6,669 nt of DNA from Verrucomicrobiota bacterium (GCA_030832235.1 JAURJO010000259.1:1-6669); one strand, 5' to 3'. Shown: positions 1 to 6,669, counted from the first letter of the stretch. Numbers and translations are program-made. The notes: generated from the letters alone by a model not told the origin.

Positions 1-1
1 G

Positions 2-1390
2 CACGAGGACTACCACCGATACACGGCGGACGTGCACACGCTGAACGCGATCCGCGAGTTGGACCGCATCTACACCGAGGCCGAGCCGATCACGCTGAAG
101 TACCGCGCCGCCCTGCACGAGACTTCCGACCCCTCCCTGCTTTACCTGACACTGCTCCTGCATGACATCGGGAAGGCCGAGGGCATCCGCGGCCACGCCG
201 AGAGCGGGATGCGTATCGCGGCGCCGCTTTTGGAACGATTTGGAGTGGAACCCGCTGGACGTGAACTGGTTATGTTCACGATAAAAAACCACCTCGTGAT
301 GGCACGTTTCTGGCAGAAGCGGGATGTAGATGACCCCAGCACCGCAGCCGCATTTGCCGAAACCGTCGGGGACGCCGACCGCCTGCGGCATCTCTACGTC
401 CACACGTTCTGCGACGCCCGTGGCACCGCGGCCGACCTCTGGAACAGCTACAAGGACACGCTGCACACCACGCTTTATCGCACCACTTTCGAACGCCTGA
501 AACTCGGCGCCGCCGCCGCCGACGCCAGCCTCCAAGCCCAGATCCAAATGACGCAACAGGAGCTCATCGCGAAATCCATCCCCGGGATCAGCACCGACGA
601 GATCAACGCGCACTTCGGCCTGCTGCCCGAACGCTACTTCGTGCACACGGAATCCACGGAGATCGCGCTGCACATCCAGATGGTCAACCGGCTGCTGCAC
701 TCGATCACGACCACCGACTCGGTCGGATCCCTGCGCCCGGTCATCGAGTGGAAGGACGACCTCAACCGCTCCCTCACCGTCGTCAACGTGGTCACCTGGG
801 ACCGCGCGGGCCTTTTCTACAAACTCGCCGGCGCCTTCAGCGTCGCGGGCCTGAACATTCTCGGCTCCAAGGTCATCTCCCGCACCGACCACATCGCGAT
901 CGACACCTTTTACGTCGTCGAGCCCGGCCGCGGTCCCGTGCAGAGCGCCGCCGCGCAGGACAAATTCGCCCGTACCATTGAGGACGCACTCATGGCCAAC
1001 CGCGATCTCCTGCCCGCCATCCAGGAGCAGGCGCGCAAATTCGCCTCCACGCGCTACCTCAGCAACAGGAGCGGCGAGACGCTGCAGAGCACTTTCCCGC
1101 CGACCGTGGACGTCTACCACGAGCTCTCGATGAAGCGCACCATCGTCGAGATCCAGGCGCGCGACCAGATCGGCCTGCTTTACCAGCTGGCCAAGGTGAT
1201 CTCCGACCACGGTTTCGACATCACCTTCGCCCGCATCGGGACCGAGCGGGGTGTCGCGATCGACACCTTCTACATCGAGGGCGCCAACCACGAGCCACTC
1301 TCAACGCCCGAGCGGCTGCGCGCGCTGCGCGAGGGCCTGCACGAGGTCATTTCCCCGCAGGCGCTGCCGGTCGCGGTCGGCGCGGGTTGA
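2..1390 (+). CDS. glnD: [Protein-PII] uridylyltransferase/uridylyl-removing enzyme GlnD, C-terminal part (5' truncated by window edge)
   Basis: The enzyme adds UMP to PII proteins when glutamine is low and removes it when glutamine is high, linking nitrogen status to glutamine synthetase and nitrogen gene control in the cytoplasm. The frame is open from base 2, so the start and the nucleotidyltransferase domain lie upstream. The HD hydrolase (uridylyl-removing) domain is visible. It begins with HRYTADVHT (first metal-ligand His near 35-37), followed by LLHDIGK with the His-Asp pair at 161-166, NHLVMARF near 287-310, and a CDARGT block with the distal Asp at 413-415. Two ACT domains follow, at about 764-930 and 1135-1290. 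Both end in a near-identical DTFY strand, as expected for the glutamine-sensing C-terminus. The codon at 32 is an internal Val within a conserved stretch, not a start. Family assignment is firm; whether the missing N-terminal part is intact cannot be seen. Confidence 0.93.
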   Translation, partial: HEDYHRYTADVHTLNAIRELDRIYTEAEPITLKYRAALHETSDPSLLYLTLLLHDIGKAEGIRGHAESGMRIAAPLLERFGVEPAGRELVMFTIKNHLVMARFWQKRDVDDPSTAAAFAETVGDADRLRHLYVHTFCDARGTAADLWNSYKDTLHTTLYRTTFERLKLGAAAADASLQAQIQMTQQELIAKSIPGISTDEINAHFGLLPERYFVHTESTEIALHIQMVNRLLHSITTTDSVGSLRPVIEWKDDLNRSLTVVNVVTWDRAGLFYKLAGAFSVAGLNILGSKVISRTDHIAIDTFYVVEPGRGPVQSAAAQDKFARTIEDALMANRDLLPAIQEQARKFASTRYLSNRSGETLQSTFPPTVDVYHELSMKRTIVEIQARDQIGLLYQLAKVISDHGFDITFARIGTERGVAIDTFYIEGANHEPLSTPERLRALREGLHEVISPQALPVAVGAG

Positions 1391-1446
1391 TCCCAGTCCC
1401 GCGATTCGGCTGGCGACGCGGGTTCCCGCCTTTTCACTCGCCGCGC

Positions 1447-3159
1447 ATGAGCGAGCCGGAGGTCAATGATCCGCGCGCCACGGCGGCCCTCTACCGGATC
1501 GCCCGCCTCGCCGCGTCGACGGACGACTCCGCCGCCGCTTTGCGCGAGATGCTCGAGATCATCGTCGCCACCCTTGGCGCCGATGCCGGCTCGATCTCCC
1601 TGCTGAGTCCCGACACGGGCGACCTCGTGACCGAGGTGGAGATCGGATACGGCACCGAGCCCGGCGTACCTCACCAATTGCGCCCGGGCCACGGCGTCAC
1701 CGGCTGGTGCGCGCTCAACCGCCGCCCGGTGCTCGTGCCCGATGTGCGGACCGAGCCGCGCTACATCGCCGTGCGCGGCTCGACGCGCGCCGAAATGGCG
1801 GCCCCGATCCTGGACGGCGATCAGATGGCCGGGGTGGTCGACCTCGAGAGCGACCGGGATTCGGCCTTCTCACCGGCCGACCTCGCAACGCTGGGCCGAC
1901 TCGCGAACGAGGCCGGACGGGTGATGCAGCGGCTCTGGCAGTTCGGGCACCTGCGCGCCAAGGCCCGCCACCTGGAGAGCCTTATCACCGCCGGCCAATC
2001 GCTCGTCGCGAAGCTGGAGCAGCAGGAGATCCTGGCGACGCTCACCCGCGAGGCCTGCCGGATGCTCGAGGCGCGCGCGTGCCTGTTCTATCTGCTCGAT
2101 ACCTCCACCCGGCGCCTGCGCTGCGCGGCATCTTCCGGACCGGCCTCCCTGCTCGCGCCGGACGGCGAGTTCGAACTCGAGGGCTGCCTGTTCGCCTCGC
2201 CTGTCCACACGCGGCGGCAGATTTGGCTGCAGGACCTCTCGTCACCGGAGTTTCTCGACATGCCCGACATGCCCCGCGGCGAGCCGCTCGCCTCGGTGCT
2301 CTCGACGCCCGTCGTGTTTGAAAACGACGTGCTCGGCGTCCTCGCGGTTTTCACCGGCGGGATCCACCGCTTCGACAACGACGAGAAACGTCTCTGCGCC
2401 GCGCTGGCCGGTCTCGGCGCCGTCGCGCTCCAGAACGCGCGGCTCTACTCCCGCGTCTTCCGCAGCGAGGACGTGCTGCGCAAGAACGAACGCCTTACCA
2501 CGCTCGGCCTCCTCGCCGCCGAAATCGCCCACGAGATCAGGAATCCGCTCACCGTCATCAAGCTCCTCTACGGCGGGCTCGGCGGCGACTTCACCCCGGA
2601 GGACCCGCGCCGCACCGACCTGCGCGTCATCGGCGAGAAGCTCGATCAGCTCGAGGCCATCGTCACGCGCGTACTCGGCTTCGCCAAGGCGCCCTCGAGC
2701 CTACATTCGCGCTGGTCCCTCGCCGAGATCATCGAGGACACCCTCGTGCTGGTGCGCCTGAAGCTCTCGCAACAGAAGGTCGCCGTCGAGTTTCCCGCCC
2801 CCGCCGGCCCCGTCTTCATCGAGGGACACAAGGGGCAGATCCAGCAGGTGCTCCTCAACCTTCTGCTCAACGCCACCCAGGCCATGCCCGCCGGCGGCTC
2901 CATCCGGCTCAACCTCCAGATCGTCGAGGGAACCGACGCCCCCCGCGCGCGACTCGACATCACCGACACCGGGGGCGGCGTCCCCGAGTCCCTCCGTGCA
3001 CGCATCTTCGACTCGTTCTTGTCCGGCCGGCCCGACGGCACCGGTCTTGGCCTCGCGATCGCCCAGCGCATCCTGGCCAGCCATCGCGGAGACATCGAGC
3101 TCGCCGCCACCAGCCCGGCCGGGACCACCATGCGGGTCACGCTGCCGCTTGCGAAGTGA
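1447..3159 (+). CDS. Soluble sensor histidine kinase with two GAF domains
   Basis: This is a predicted 570-residue cytoplasmic histidine kinase that would autophosphorylate and pass phosphate to an unseen response regulator. A first GAF domain spans about residues 24-160 and a second about 184-337. The dimerisation/phosphoacceptor helix carries AHEIRNPLTV with His362. The ATPase domain has an N-box (NLLLNATQA, Asn471 and Asn475), a G1 box (DTGGGVP, Asp507) and a G2 box (GTGLGLA, about 531-537). All catalytic motifs look intact, and no signal peptide or membrane helix is seen. The ATG at 1447 was chosen because the GAF-type sequence begins shortly after it and the 20 residues before it look like translated spacer. 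A TTG at 1387 overlapping the glnD stop is the alternative. Neither start has a good ribosome binding site. The gene starts 56 bases after glnD and probably shares its transcript. The GAF ligand is unknown. The SGRPDGTGLGL segment resembles that of NtrB-like kinases, but no PAS domain is evident, so I do not name it. Confidence 0.9.
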   Translation: MSEPEVNDPRATAALYRIARLAASTDDSAAALREMLEIIVATLGADAGSISLLSPDTGDLVTEVEIGYGTEPGVPHQLRPGHGVTGWCALNRRPVLVPDVRTEPRYIAVRGSTRAEMAAPILDGDQMAGVVDLESDRDSAFSPADLATLGRLANEAGRVMQRLWQFGHLRAKARHLESLITAGQSLVAKLEQQEILATLTREACRMLEARACLFYLLDTSTRRLRCAASSGPASLLAPDGEFELEGCLFASPVHTRRQIWLQDLSSPEFLDMPDMPRGEPLASVLSTPVVFENDVLGVLAVFTGGIHRFDNDEKRLCAALAGLGAVALQNARLYSRVFRSEDVLRKNERLTTLGLLAAEIAHEIRNPLTVIKLLYGGLGGDFTPEDPRRTDLRVIGEKLDQLEAIVTRVLGFAKAPSSLHSRWSLAEIIEDTLVLVRLKLSQQKVAVEFPAPAGPVFIEGHKGQIQQVLLNLLLNATQAMPAGGSIRLNLQIVEGTDAPRARLDITDTGGGVPESLRARIFDSFLSGRPDGTGLGLAIAQRILASHRGDIELAATSPAGTTMRVTLPLAK

Positions 3160-3407
3160 TCGCCACGCCACAGGGTCCCGGCGTGGATCAGACCGACGTC
3201 ATCACAATCCGCCTCCGCCAGCGCCGGAAAATTGCCTGGCTCGCCTGGTTTCTGATCACCGCGGGCCTCGCGATCCTGCTGTTGCTCGACCGGATTCCAC
3301 TGCCCTTGCGGCTGCTGATGGGGTTCGTCGACCTCGTCGCCGGCGCCGGTCTGCTCGTGCTGCGACGTCAGAAGTTTCCCGTTCTCAGAAAAACATCGCC
3401 TCGCTGA
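3156..3407 (+). CDS. Small two-helix membrane protein, uncharacterised
   Basis: I do not recognise a family. The 83-residue product has a basic N-terminal stretch (RLRQRRK, about 19-25), a hydrophobic helix at about 26-44, a short DRIPLP turn, a second helix at about 49-68, and a basic tail (RRQKF onward). By the positive-inside rule both ends should face the cytoplasm, giving a helical hairpin in the inner membrane. The start used is a GTG that overlaps the kinase stop in a GTGA arrangement, which suggests translational coupling. A second GTG at 3183 has an AGGG seven bases upstream and would give 74 residues with both helices intact, so it is a real alternative. The gene end overlaps the end of opcA on the other strand by 23 bases. 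The membrane pattern supports a true gene, but no function can be assigned. A partner role for the neighbouring kinase is only a guess. Confidence 0.65.
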   Translation: MIATPQGPGVDQTDVITIRLRQRRKIAWLAWFLITAGLAILLLLDRIPLPLRLLMGFVDLVAGAGLLVLRRQKFPVLRKTSPR

Positions 3408-4353
3408 GCGCCGCCTCGGGGCGCAGCAGCGCGATTCCGGCTCCCAAGCGGGTGCGGCCACCGCCGAAGTCGGCCTCGAAGTCCGCGTGGCCCGACGCGG
3501 GATCGCCCCGCCAGCGGAAAAACTTCGCGCCGCCCGCGTAGAGGAAATCAATCGCGAGGCCCGCCGACCCCGCCTCCGTCCGGAACTCCACCGCGCCCGA
3601 ACCAACCCCGCACGCCGCCAGCCGTCGTCCCAGCCAGCCCGACAGCACCCGAGCCTCCGCCGCCAGCCCGACGCCGTACCCCACCACCACCCGGCGCAAG
3701 TCACCCGCCAGCACCTCCGCCGGATAAGCCGCGAGAAATTGCCCCACGCCCTGCCGCACCGGGAGCATCCGGCAGTAGGCGAGATCGCGGATCGCCGAGG
3801 GATTCGGCCACGGGAAAGACACGGCATCCGCCGGCGAACACGCGCTGTCGATCAGCACCCGCCGCGAGCGCCCGAGCAGGTAACGGTAGTCCGCGAGGCG
3901 CGAACTGTCCGCGAAGGCATGCGCCCAGTAGTACAGGGGCAGATCGGTCGAGAGACACGTCGACACCTGGTCCTCGAGGAACGGCCGCGCCGCCCGCGAG
4001 TAGCTGAGCATCACGAATTCCACGCAGCGCCGGTCGGCGGGCGTGCGCCCGAGGAAGCACTCACCGTAGACTTTCGCGCGGATCTGCGGTCCGGGAACAT
4101 CCCGCTGCAAGGGGCAGAGCACGACCACCCGCGCGGGGTAGCGCTGCGCGAAGCGCACAACCGTCCGGAACTGGTTCACCGCATCCTCAGGCGTCGTCGC
4201 GAGCCCGAGGTGCAGCACGAAGTTAACCTGCGTCGCCTTCGCATCGTCGGCGGGCGCCGCCCCGCCGTCCTCGCGCCACAGCTCGGCCAGACTCCGCCGG
4301 ATGCGGTCCACCGGCACCTCGAGTCCGGGCAGGGCGTCGAAATTAGCCGACAT
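3385..4353 (-). CDS. opcA: Glucose-6-phosphate dehydrogenase assembly protein OpcA
   Basis: OpcA proteins bind Zwf and promote its oligomerisation and activity at the start of the oxidative pentose phosphate pathway. The product is 322 residues. Assignment rests on its position directly behind zwf and on family-like blocks: an N-terminal GLEVPVDRIRRSLAELW helix, a central VVVLCPL strand (about 76-82), a STDLPLYYWAH motif (about 135-145), and a C-terminal beta-rich region. The ATG at 4353 lies 10 bases after the zwf stop and opens directly into family-like sequence. The frame stays open further upstream, but there it runs inside zwf and reads as arginine-rich shadow sequence. The upstream bases contain only a weak purine stretch (GAGCGAGCGG), so translation is probably coupled to zwf. 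Seven cysteines are present (80, 99, 110, 133, 172, 194, 248). Its 3' end overlaps the convergent small membrane gene. OpcA is best known from cyanobacteria and actinobacteria. Confidence 0.87.
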   Translation of the reverse strand: MSANFDALPGLEVPVDRIRRSLAELWREDGGAAPADDAKATQVNFVLHLGLATTPEDAVNQFRTVVRFAQRYPARVVVLCPLQRDVPGPQIRAKVYGECFLGRTPADRRCVEFVMLSYSRAARPFLEDQVSTCLSTDLPLYYWAHAFADSSRLADYRYLLGRSRRVLIDSACSPADAVSFPWPNPSAIRDLAYCRMLPVRQGVGQFLAAYPAEVLAGDLRRVVVGYGVGLAAEARVLSGWLGRRLAACGVGSGAVEFRTEAGSAGLAIDFLYAGGAKFFRWRGDPASGHADFEADFGGGRTRLGAGIALLRPEAALSEAMFF

Positions 4354-4363
4354 GTCCGCTCGC

Positions 4364-5905
4364 TCAGGGTTGCCGCCAGACGTGACGGTGACGCGCCAGC
4401 AGCGTGTCGGCGCCGGACGGCCCCCAGCTGCCGGCCGCGTAGGCGTCCATCCCGGTGCGTCCCGCCGCCGCCCACGCGTCAAGCACCGGCGTGTAGAGCT
4501 GCCACGAAGCCTCCGCCTCGTCGCCGCGGATGAACAGCGTCCCGTCACCCACCATGGCGTCGAGCACCAGCCGCTCGTAAGCCTCGGCGGTGTTGGACCC
4601 GAAGGTCGTGGCGTAGCGGAAACTCATCTTCACCGGCTGCGTGCGGGTCTCGAGCCCCGGCACCTTGGTGTTGAGGATCATGCTCAGGCCTTCATCAGGC
4701 TGCAGCTGGAACGAGAGCGTGTTGCCCGCGAGATCGAAGCGCGCGGTCTCCCCCGCGAACAGCGTGCCGGGCGGACGCCGGAAGTTCACCGCGATCTCGG
4801 AGACGCGCCGTGCGAGGCGCTTCCCGGAGCGCAGATAGAACGGCACGCCCTGCCAGCGCCAATTGTTGATCGAGAGCCGCAGCGCCGCATAGGTCTCGGT
4901 CGCCGAACCGGAGTCGATGCCCTCCTCGTCCAGATACCCTCGTACCGGACCGCCGCCGACCATGCCGGCCGCGTACTGCGCGCGGGCGACATCCCCCTCC
5001 GGTCCCGTGGTCAGAGGCTGGATCGCTTTCAACACCTTAACCTTCTCGTCGCGGATCGCCTCCGGATCCAGCGAGCCCGGCGGCTCCATCGCCGTGAGCG
5101 CGAGCAGCTGCATGGTGTGGTTCTGGATCATGTCGCGCAGCGCGCCACTTTGCTCGTAGTACCCGCCCCGCCCCGCCACGCCGGCGTCCTCCGCCACCGT
5201 GATCTGCACGCTGTCGATGTAGTTCCGGTTCCAGAGCGGCTCGAAGATCGCGTTCGCGAAACGCTGCACCAGGAGGTCCTGCACCGTTTCTTTCCCGAGG
5301 TAGTGATCGATGCGGTACACCTGCCGCTCCTCGAATACCGAACCGATCACACGGTTCAGCTCGCGGGCCGACTCCAGATCGCGGCCGAACGGTTTCTCAA
5401 TCACGACCTTCGAGTGCAGCGGCGCGTGCAAATGGCGCGCGGCAAGACCGCTCGCGCCCAGATTCCTGAGAATCGACGCGAAGACCGACGGAGGGGTTGA
5501 AATGTAGAACAGGCACTGCAGGTCGCGACCGAGCCCGCGTTCCATCTCGCCAATGTGCGCCGCCAGACGGTCGAACGCCGCGCGTTCATCGTAGCCGCCC
5601 GCCACATAGGTCGTACGTGCCGCCACGCGTTCCCAAACCGCTGCATCCAGCTCCCGCCGCGAAAACTCCCGGATCGCTCCCGCCGCCAGGCCGCGGAACT
5701 CCTCGTCGGGGATCGGTTTCCGGCCGAAGCCCACAAGATGAAAATCCGCCGGCAGCAGGTTGTCGTGGGCGAGATTGTAGACCGCCGGGATCAGTTTGCG
5801 CGCGGTCAGGTCGCCGGACGCGCCGAAGATCACCACCACCGTCGGTGGCGCGCCGCGGTGCTTGCTCAGGCCGTGCAGGAAGGGATGCCGAGGGGAATCC
5901 GTCAT
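4364..5905 (-). CDS. zwf: Glucose-6-phosphate 1-dehydrogenase
   Basis: This cytoplasmic enzyme oxidises glucose 6-phosphate to 6-phosphogluconolactone and produces NADPH, the first step of the oxidative pentose phosphate pathway. The product is 513 residues, a normal full length for bacterial Zwf. The N-terminal Rossmann fold carries GASGDLTARK (28-37), the family's dinucleotide-binding motif. The substrate and catalytic segment follows: EKPFGRD (170-176), the signature RIDHYLGKE with Asp200 and His201, and ALRDMIQNH ending in His263, the position of the catalytic base in characterised homologues. All key residues are present. The ATG at 5905 is the only sensible start; the next Met is far inside the Rossmann fold. 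No Shine-Dalgarno sits at normal spacing, and the nearest GGGAGG is 15 bases upstream, within a possible hairpin. opcA follows 10 bases downstream, so the two are almost certainly co-transcribed. Only one cysteine (Cys131) is present. Confidence 0.97.
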   Translation of the reverse strand: MTDSPRHPFLHGLSKHRGAPPTVVVIFGASGDLTARKLIPAVYNLAHDNLLPADFHLVGFGRKPIPDEEFRGLAAGAIREFSRRELDAAVWERVAARTTYVAGGYDERAAFDRLAAHIGEMERGLGRDLQCLFYISTPPSVFASILRNLGASGLAARHLHAPLHSKVVIEKPFGRDLESARELNRVIGSVFEERQVYRIDHYLGKETVQDLLVQRFANAIFEPLWNRNYIDSVQITVAEDAGVAGRGGYYEQSGALRDMIQNHTMQLLALTAMEPPGSLDPEAIRDEKVKVLKAIQPLTTGPEGDVARAQYAAGMVGGGPVRGYLDEEGIDSGSATETYAALRLSINNWRWQGVPFYLRSGKRLARRVSEIAVNFRRPPGTLFAGETARFDLAGNTLSFQLQPDEGLSMILNTKVPGLETRTQPVKMSFRYATTFGSNTAEAYERLVLDAMVGDGTLFIRGDEAEASWQLYTPVLDAWAAAGRTGMDAYAAGSWGPSGADTLLARHRHVWRQP

Positions 5906-5926
5906 GGGAGGCGCCGTATTCCTCCC
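5906..5926 (-). promoter_or_regulatory. Possible short hairpin in the zwf leader enclosing a GGGAGG motif
   Basis: Read on the minus strand, GGGAGG (5926-5921), a nine-base spacer and CCTCCC (5911-5906) form a perfect six-base-pair, GC-rich inverted repeat that ends right at the zwf ATG. A second GGGAGG lies ten bases further upstream (5936-5931) and could pair with the same CCTCCC. The pairing would hide the only Shine-Dalgarno-like sequences near zwf. Short repeats of this kind also arise by chance in GC-rich DNA, so a regulatory role is inference only. Confidence 0.3.
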
Positions 5927-5972
5927 GAATCCTCCCGCGCCGCAAGGGAAATGGCCCCGCGCGACGCCGCCG

Positions 5973-6668
5973 CTATTTCCGCGCGGTCAGCTCGAGGATG
6001 CGCCCGGGCAGCCACCCCGCCTTGCCGCGGAGATCCGTCGGCCGCGTGTATTCGAGCACGTAGAGAACGCCGGGAGCGCCGACGAAGATGTCGATCGGCC
6101 GTCCGAGCTGGGACAGGAAGGTGGTCGTACGCGCGTCCCAGCCGCCATCAGCCCTTCGTTCCATCTTGAGATGCAGCACATCAAAACCGTGCTCCTCGTC
6201 CGGTCCCGGTCCCGCGAGAAAACTTCCCAGGCGCCCCACGAGAAAACCGTTGCGCACCGACTCCGGCCACGCCGCTCCCAGCCAAAGCAGCCCCGTGGGG
6301 GAGCTGTGGGCGTTGAACGTTGACGTGGGTTTGCCGTACATCAGCCCGGCGGGACCAAGATTCCGCACTGGGAATACGAAGTCGACTCCCCGCGGCGCCT
6401 CCGGCGTGTGGGGGTACCACTTTGTCCCGGCGGGCGCATCGCCCATCTGGTACGGGAACCCGTGATGCCGCGGCTCCTGCCCGGCCCGCGGCGGGATCAC
6501 GTGATCCATCTCCTCGGGTGCGTGCGCGTCGGGACCGTTCGACACCGTGAACAGGTTGCCTGTGCCATCCCACGCGAAGCTGTACGCGTTGCGGATGCCT
6601 CGTGCCACGACTTCGATTCGCGGCGCGCTCGACCGCGGATCCAGGCGCCACATCGCCGCCGTGATGGG
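5973..6668 (-). CDS. Sugar/sorbosone dehydrogenase-like beta-propeller protein, C-terminal part (5' end outside window)
   Basis: This is a fragment of about 231 residues resembling PQQ-dependent glucose/sorbosone dehydrogenases, which are usually exported beta-propeller proteins that oxidise sugars. Family-like blocks are GIRNAYSFAWD followed by GNLFTVSNGPD (about 6599-6535), the loop EEMDHVIPP, HHGFPYQMGD, SSPTGLLWLG, and the late blade RPIDIFVGAPGVLYVLEYTR. The frame continues in phase to the window edge (PITAA precedes the Met at 6653), so that Met is internal and the gene starts further right. It ends with TAG at 5975-5973, and zwf begins 67 bases later on the same strand. Cofactor and substrate cannot be decided, because the N-terminal propeller blades and any signal peptide are missing. 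Many proteins of this fold in environmental bacteria have no known substrate. Confidence 0.82.
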   Translation of the reverse strand, partial: PITAAMWRLDPRSSAPRIEVVARGIRNAYSFAWDGTGNLFTVSNGPDAHAPEEMDHVIPPRAGQEPRHHGFPYQMGDAPAGTKWYPHTPEAPRGVDFVFPVRNLGPAGLMYGKPTSTFNAHSSPTGLLWLGAAWPESVRNGFLVGRLGSFLAGPGPDEEHGFDVLHLKMERRADGGWDARTTTFLSQLGRPIDIFVGAPGVLYVLEYTRPTDLRGKAGWLPGRILELTARK

Positions 6669-6669
6669 C

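Noticed and set aside
894..1269. Exact 16-base direct repeat (894-909 and 1254-1269) within glnD
   Set aside because: It encodes the equivalent DTFY strand in each of the two ACT domains, so shared domain ancestry and codon bias explain it. It is not a mobile or regulatory repeat.
1418..1434. Short palindrome GCGGG-TT-CCCGC followed by CTTTT between glnD and the kinase
   Set aside because: The usable stem is only about four base pairs with a four-base loop and the T-run is four bases. This is too weak for an intrinsic terminator, and the gene spacing favours one operon.
3408..3424. GCGCC/GGCGC hairpin just after the small membrane gene stop
   Set aside because: It is a five-base-pair stem without a following T-tract and lies within opcA coding sequence; likely chance in GC-rich DNA.
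2646..3827. Long minus-strand open frame (393 codons) across the kinase end, the small gene and opcA
   Set aside because: It is antisense to the kinase and reads opcA in the wrong frame. The translation is Arg/Ser-rich with no domain pattern, which is typical shadow coding in GC-rich DNA.
3487..4533. Long plus-strand open frame (348 codons) antisense to opcA
   Set aside because: The translation is dominated by Arg, Pro and His with no recognisable fold. The opposite strand encodes a coherent OpcA.
4301..5500. Long plus-strand open frame (399 codons) antisense to zwf
   Set aside because: This is a mirror of a highly conserved Zwf; the translation is Arg/His-rich low-complexity sequence without motifs.
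5906..5972. Possible sigma-70 promoter upstream of zwf (TTGCGG with a GAATAC-like -10)
   Set aside because: Each box matches only about three of six consensus bases, so I cannot support a promoter call.

Overview
The window is GC-rich, compact bacterial DNA with five coding regions on two convergent strands. I see no mobile element, CRISPR array or RNA gene. Several traits together suggest a verrucomicrobial, possibly Opitutaceae-like, host: high GC, few clear Shine-Dalgarno sequences, a divergent GlnD, and a zwf-opcA pair outside the usual cyanobacterial or actinobacterial setting. That assignment is an inference from gene style and was not tested by any search.

Left half, plus strand. The window opens inside glnD, the PII uridylyltransferase/uridylyl-removing enzyme. 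Its HD hydrolase domain and two ACT domains are present, but the N-terminal nucleotidyltransferase lies outside. It is followed by a soluble sensor histidine kinase with two GAF domains. A four-base overlap then leads into a small two-helix membrane protein. The close spacing suggests one operon, in which a nitrogen-status enzyme sits beside an orphan kinase with no response regulator in view.

Right half, minus strand, transcribed right to left. The window begins on the right with the C-terminal part of a sugar/sorbosone dehydrogenase-like beta-propeller protein, whose 5' end lies outside. After 67 bases comes zwf (glucose-6-phosphate dehydrogenase), then after 10 bases opcA, the Zwf assembly/activator protein. 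Zwf and OpcA together form the entry step of the oxidative pentose phosphate pathway and supply NADPH. The two gene groups meet tail to tail, and the stop regions of opcA and the small membrane gene overlap by 23 bases.

Most of the window is ordinary metabolic and signalling sequence. I did not find a convincing new system. The points most worth a second look are the cysteine distribution between Zwf and OpcA, a short hairpin with duplicated GGGAGG motifs directly before the zwf start, and the orphan kinase plus small membrane protein behind glnD.
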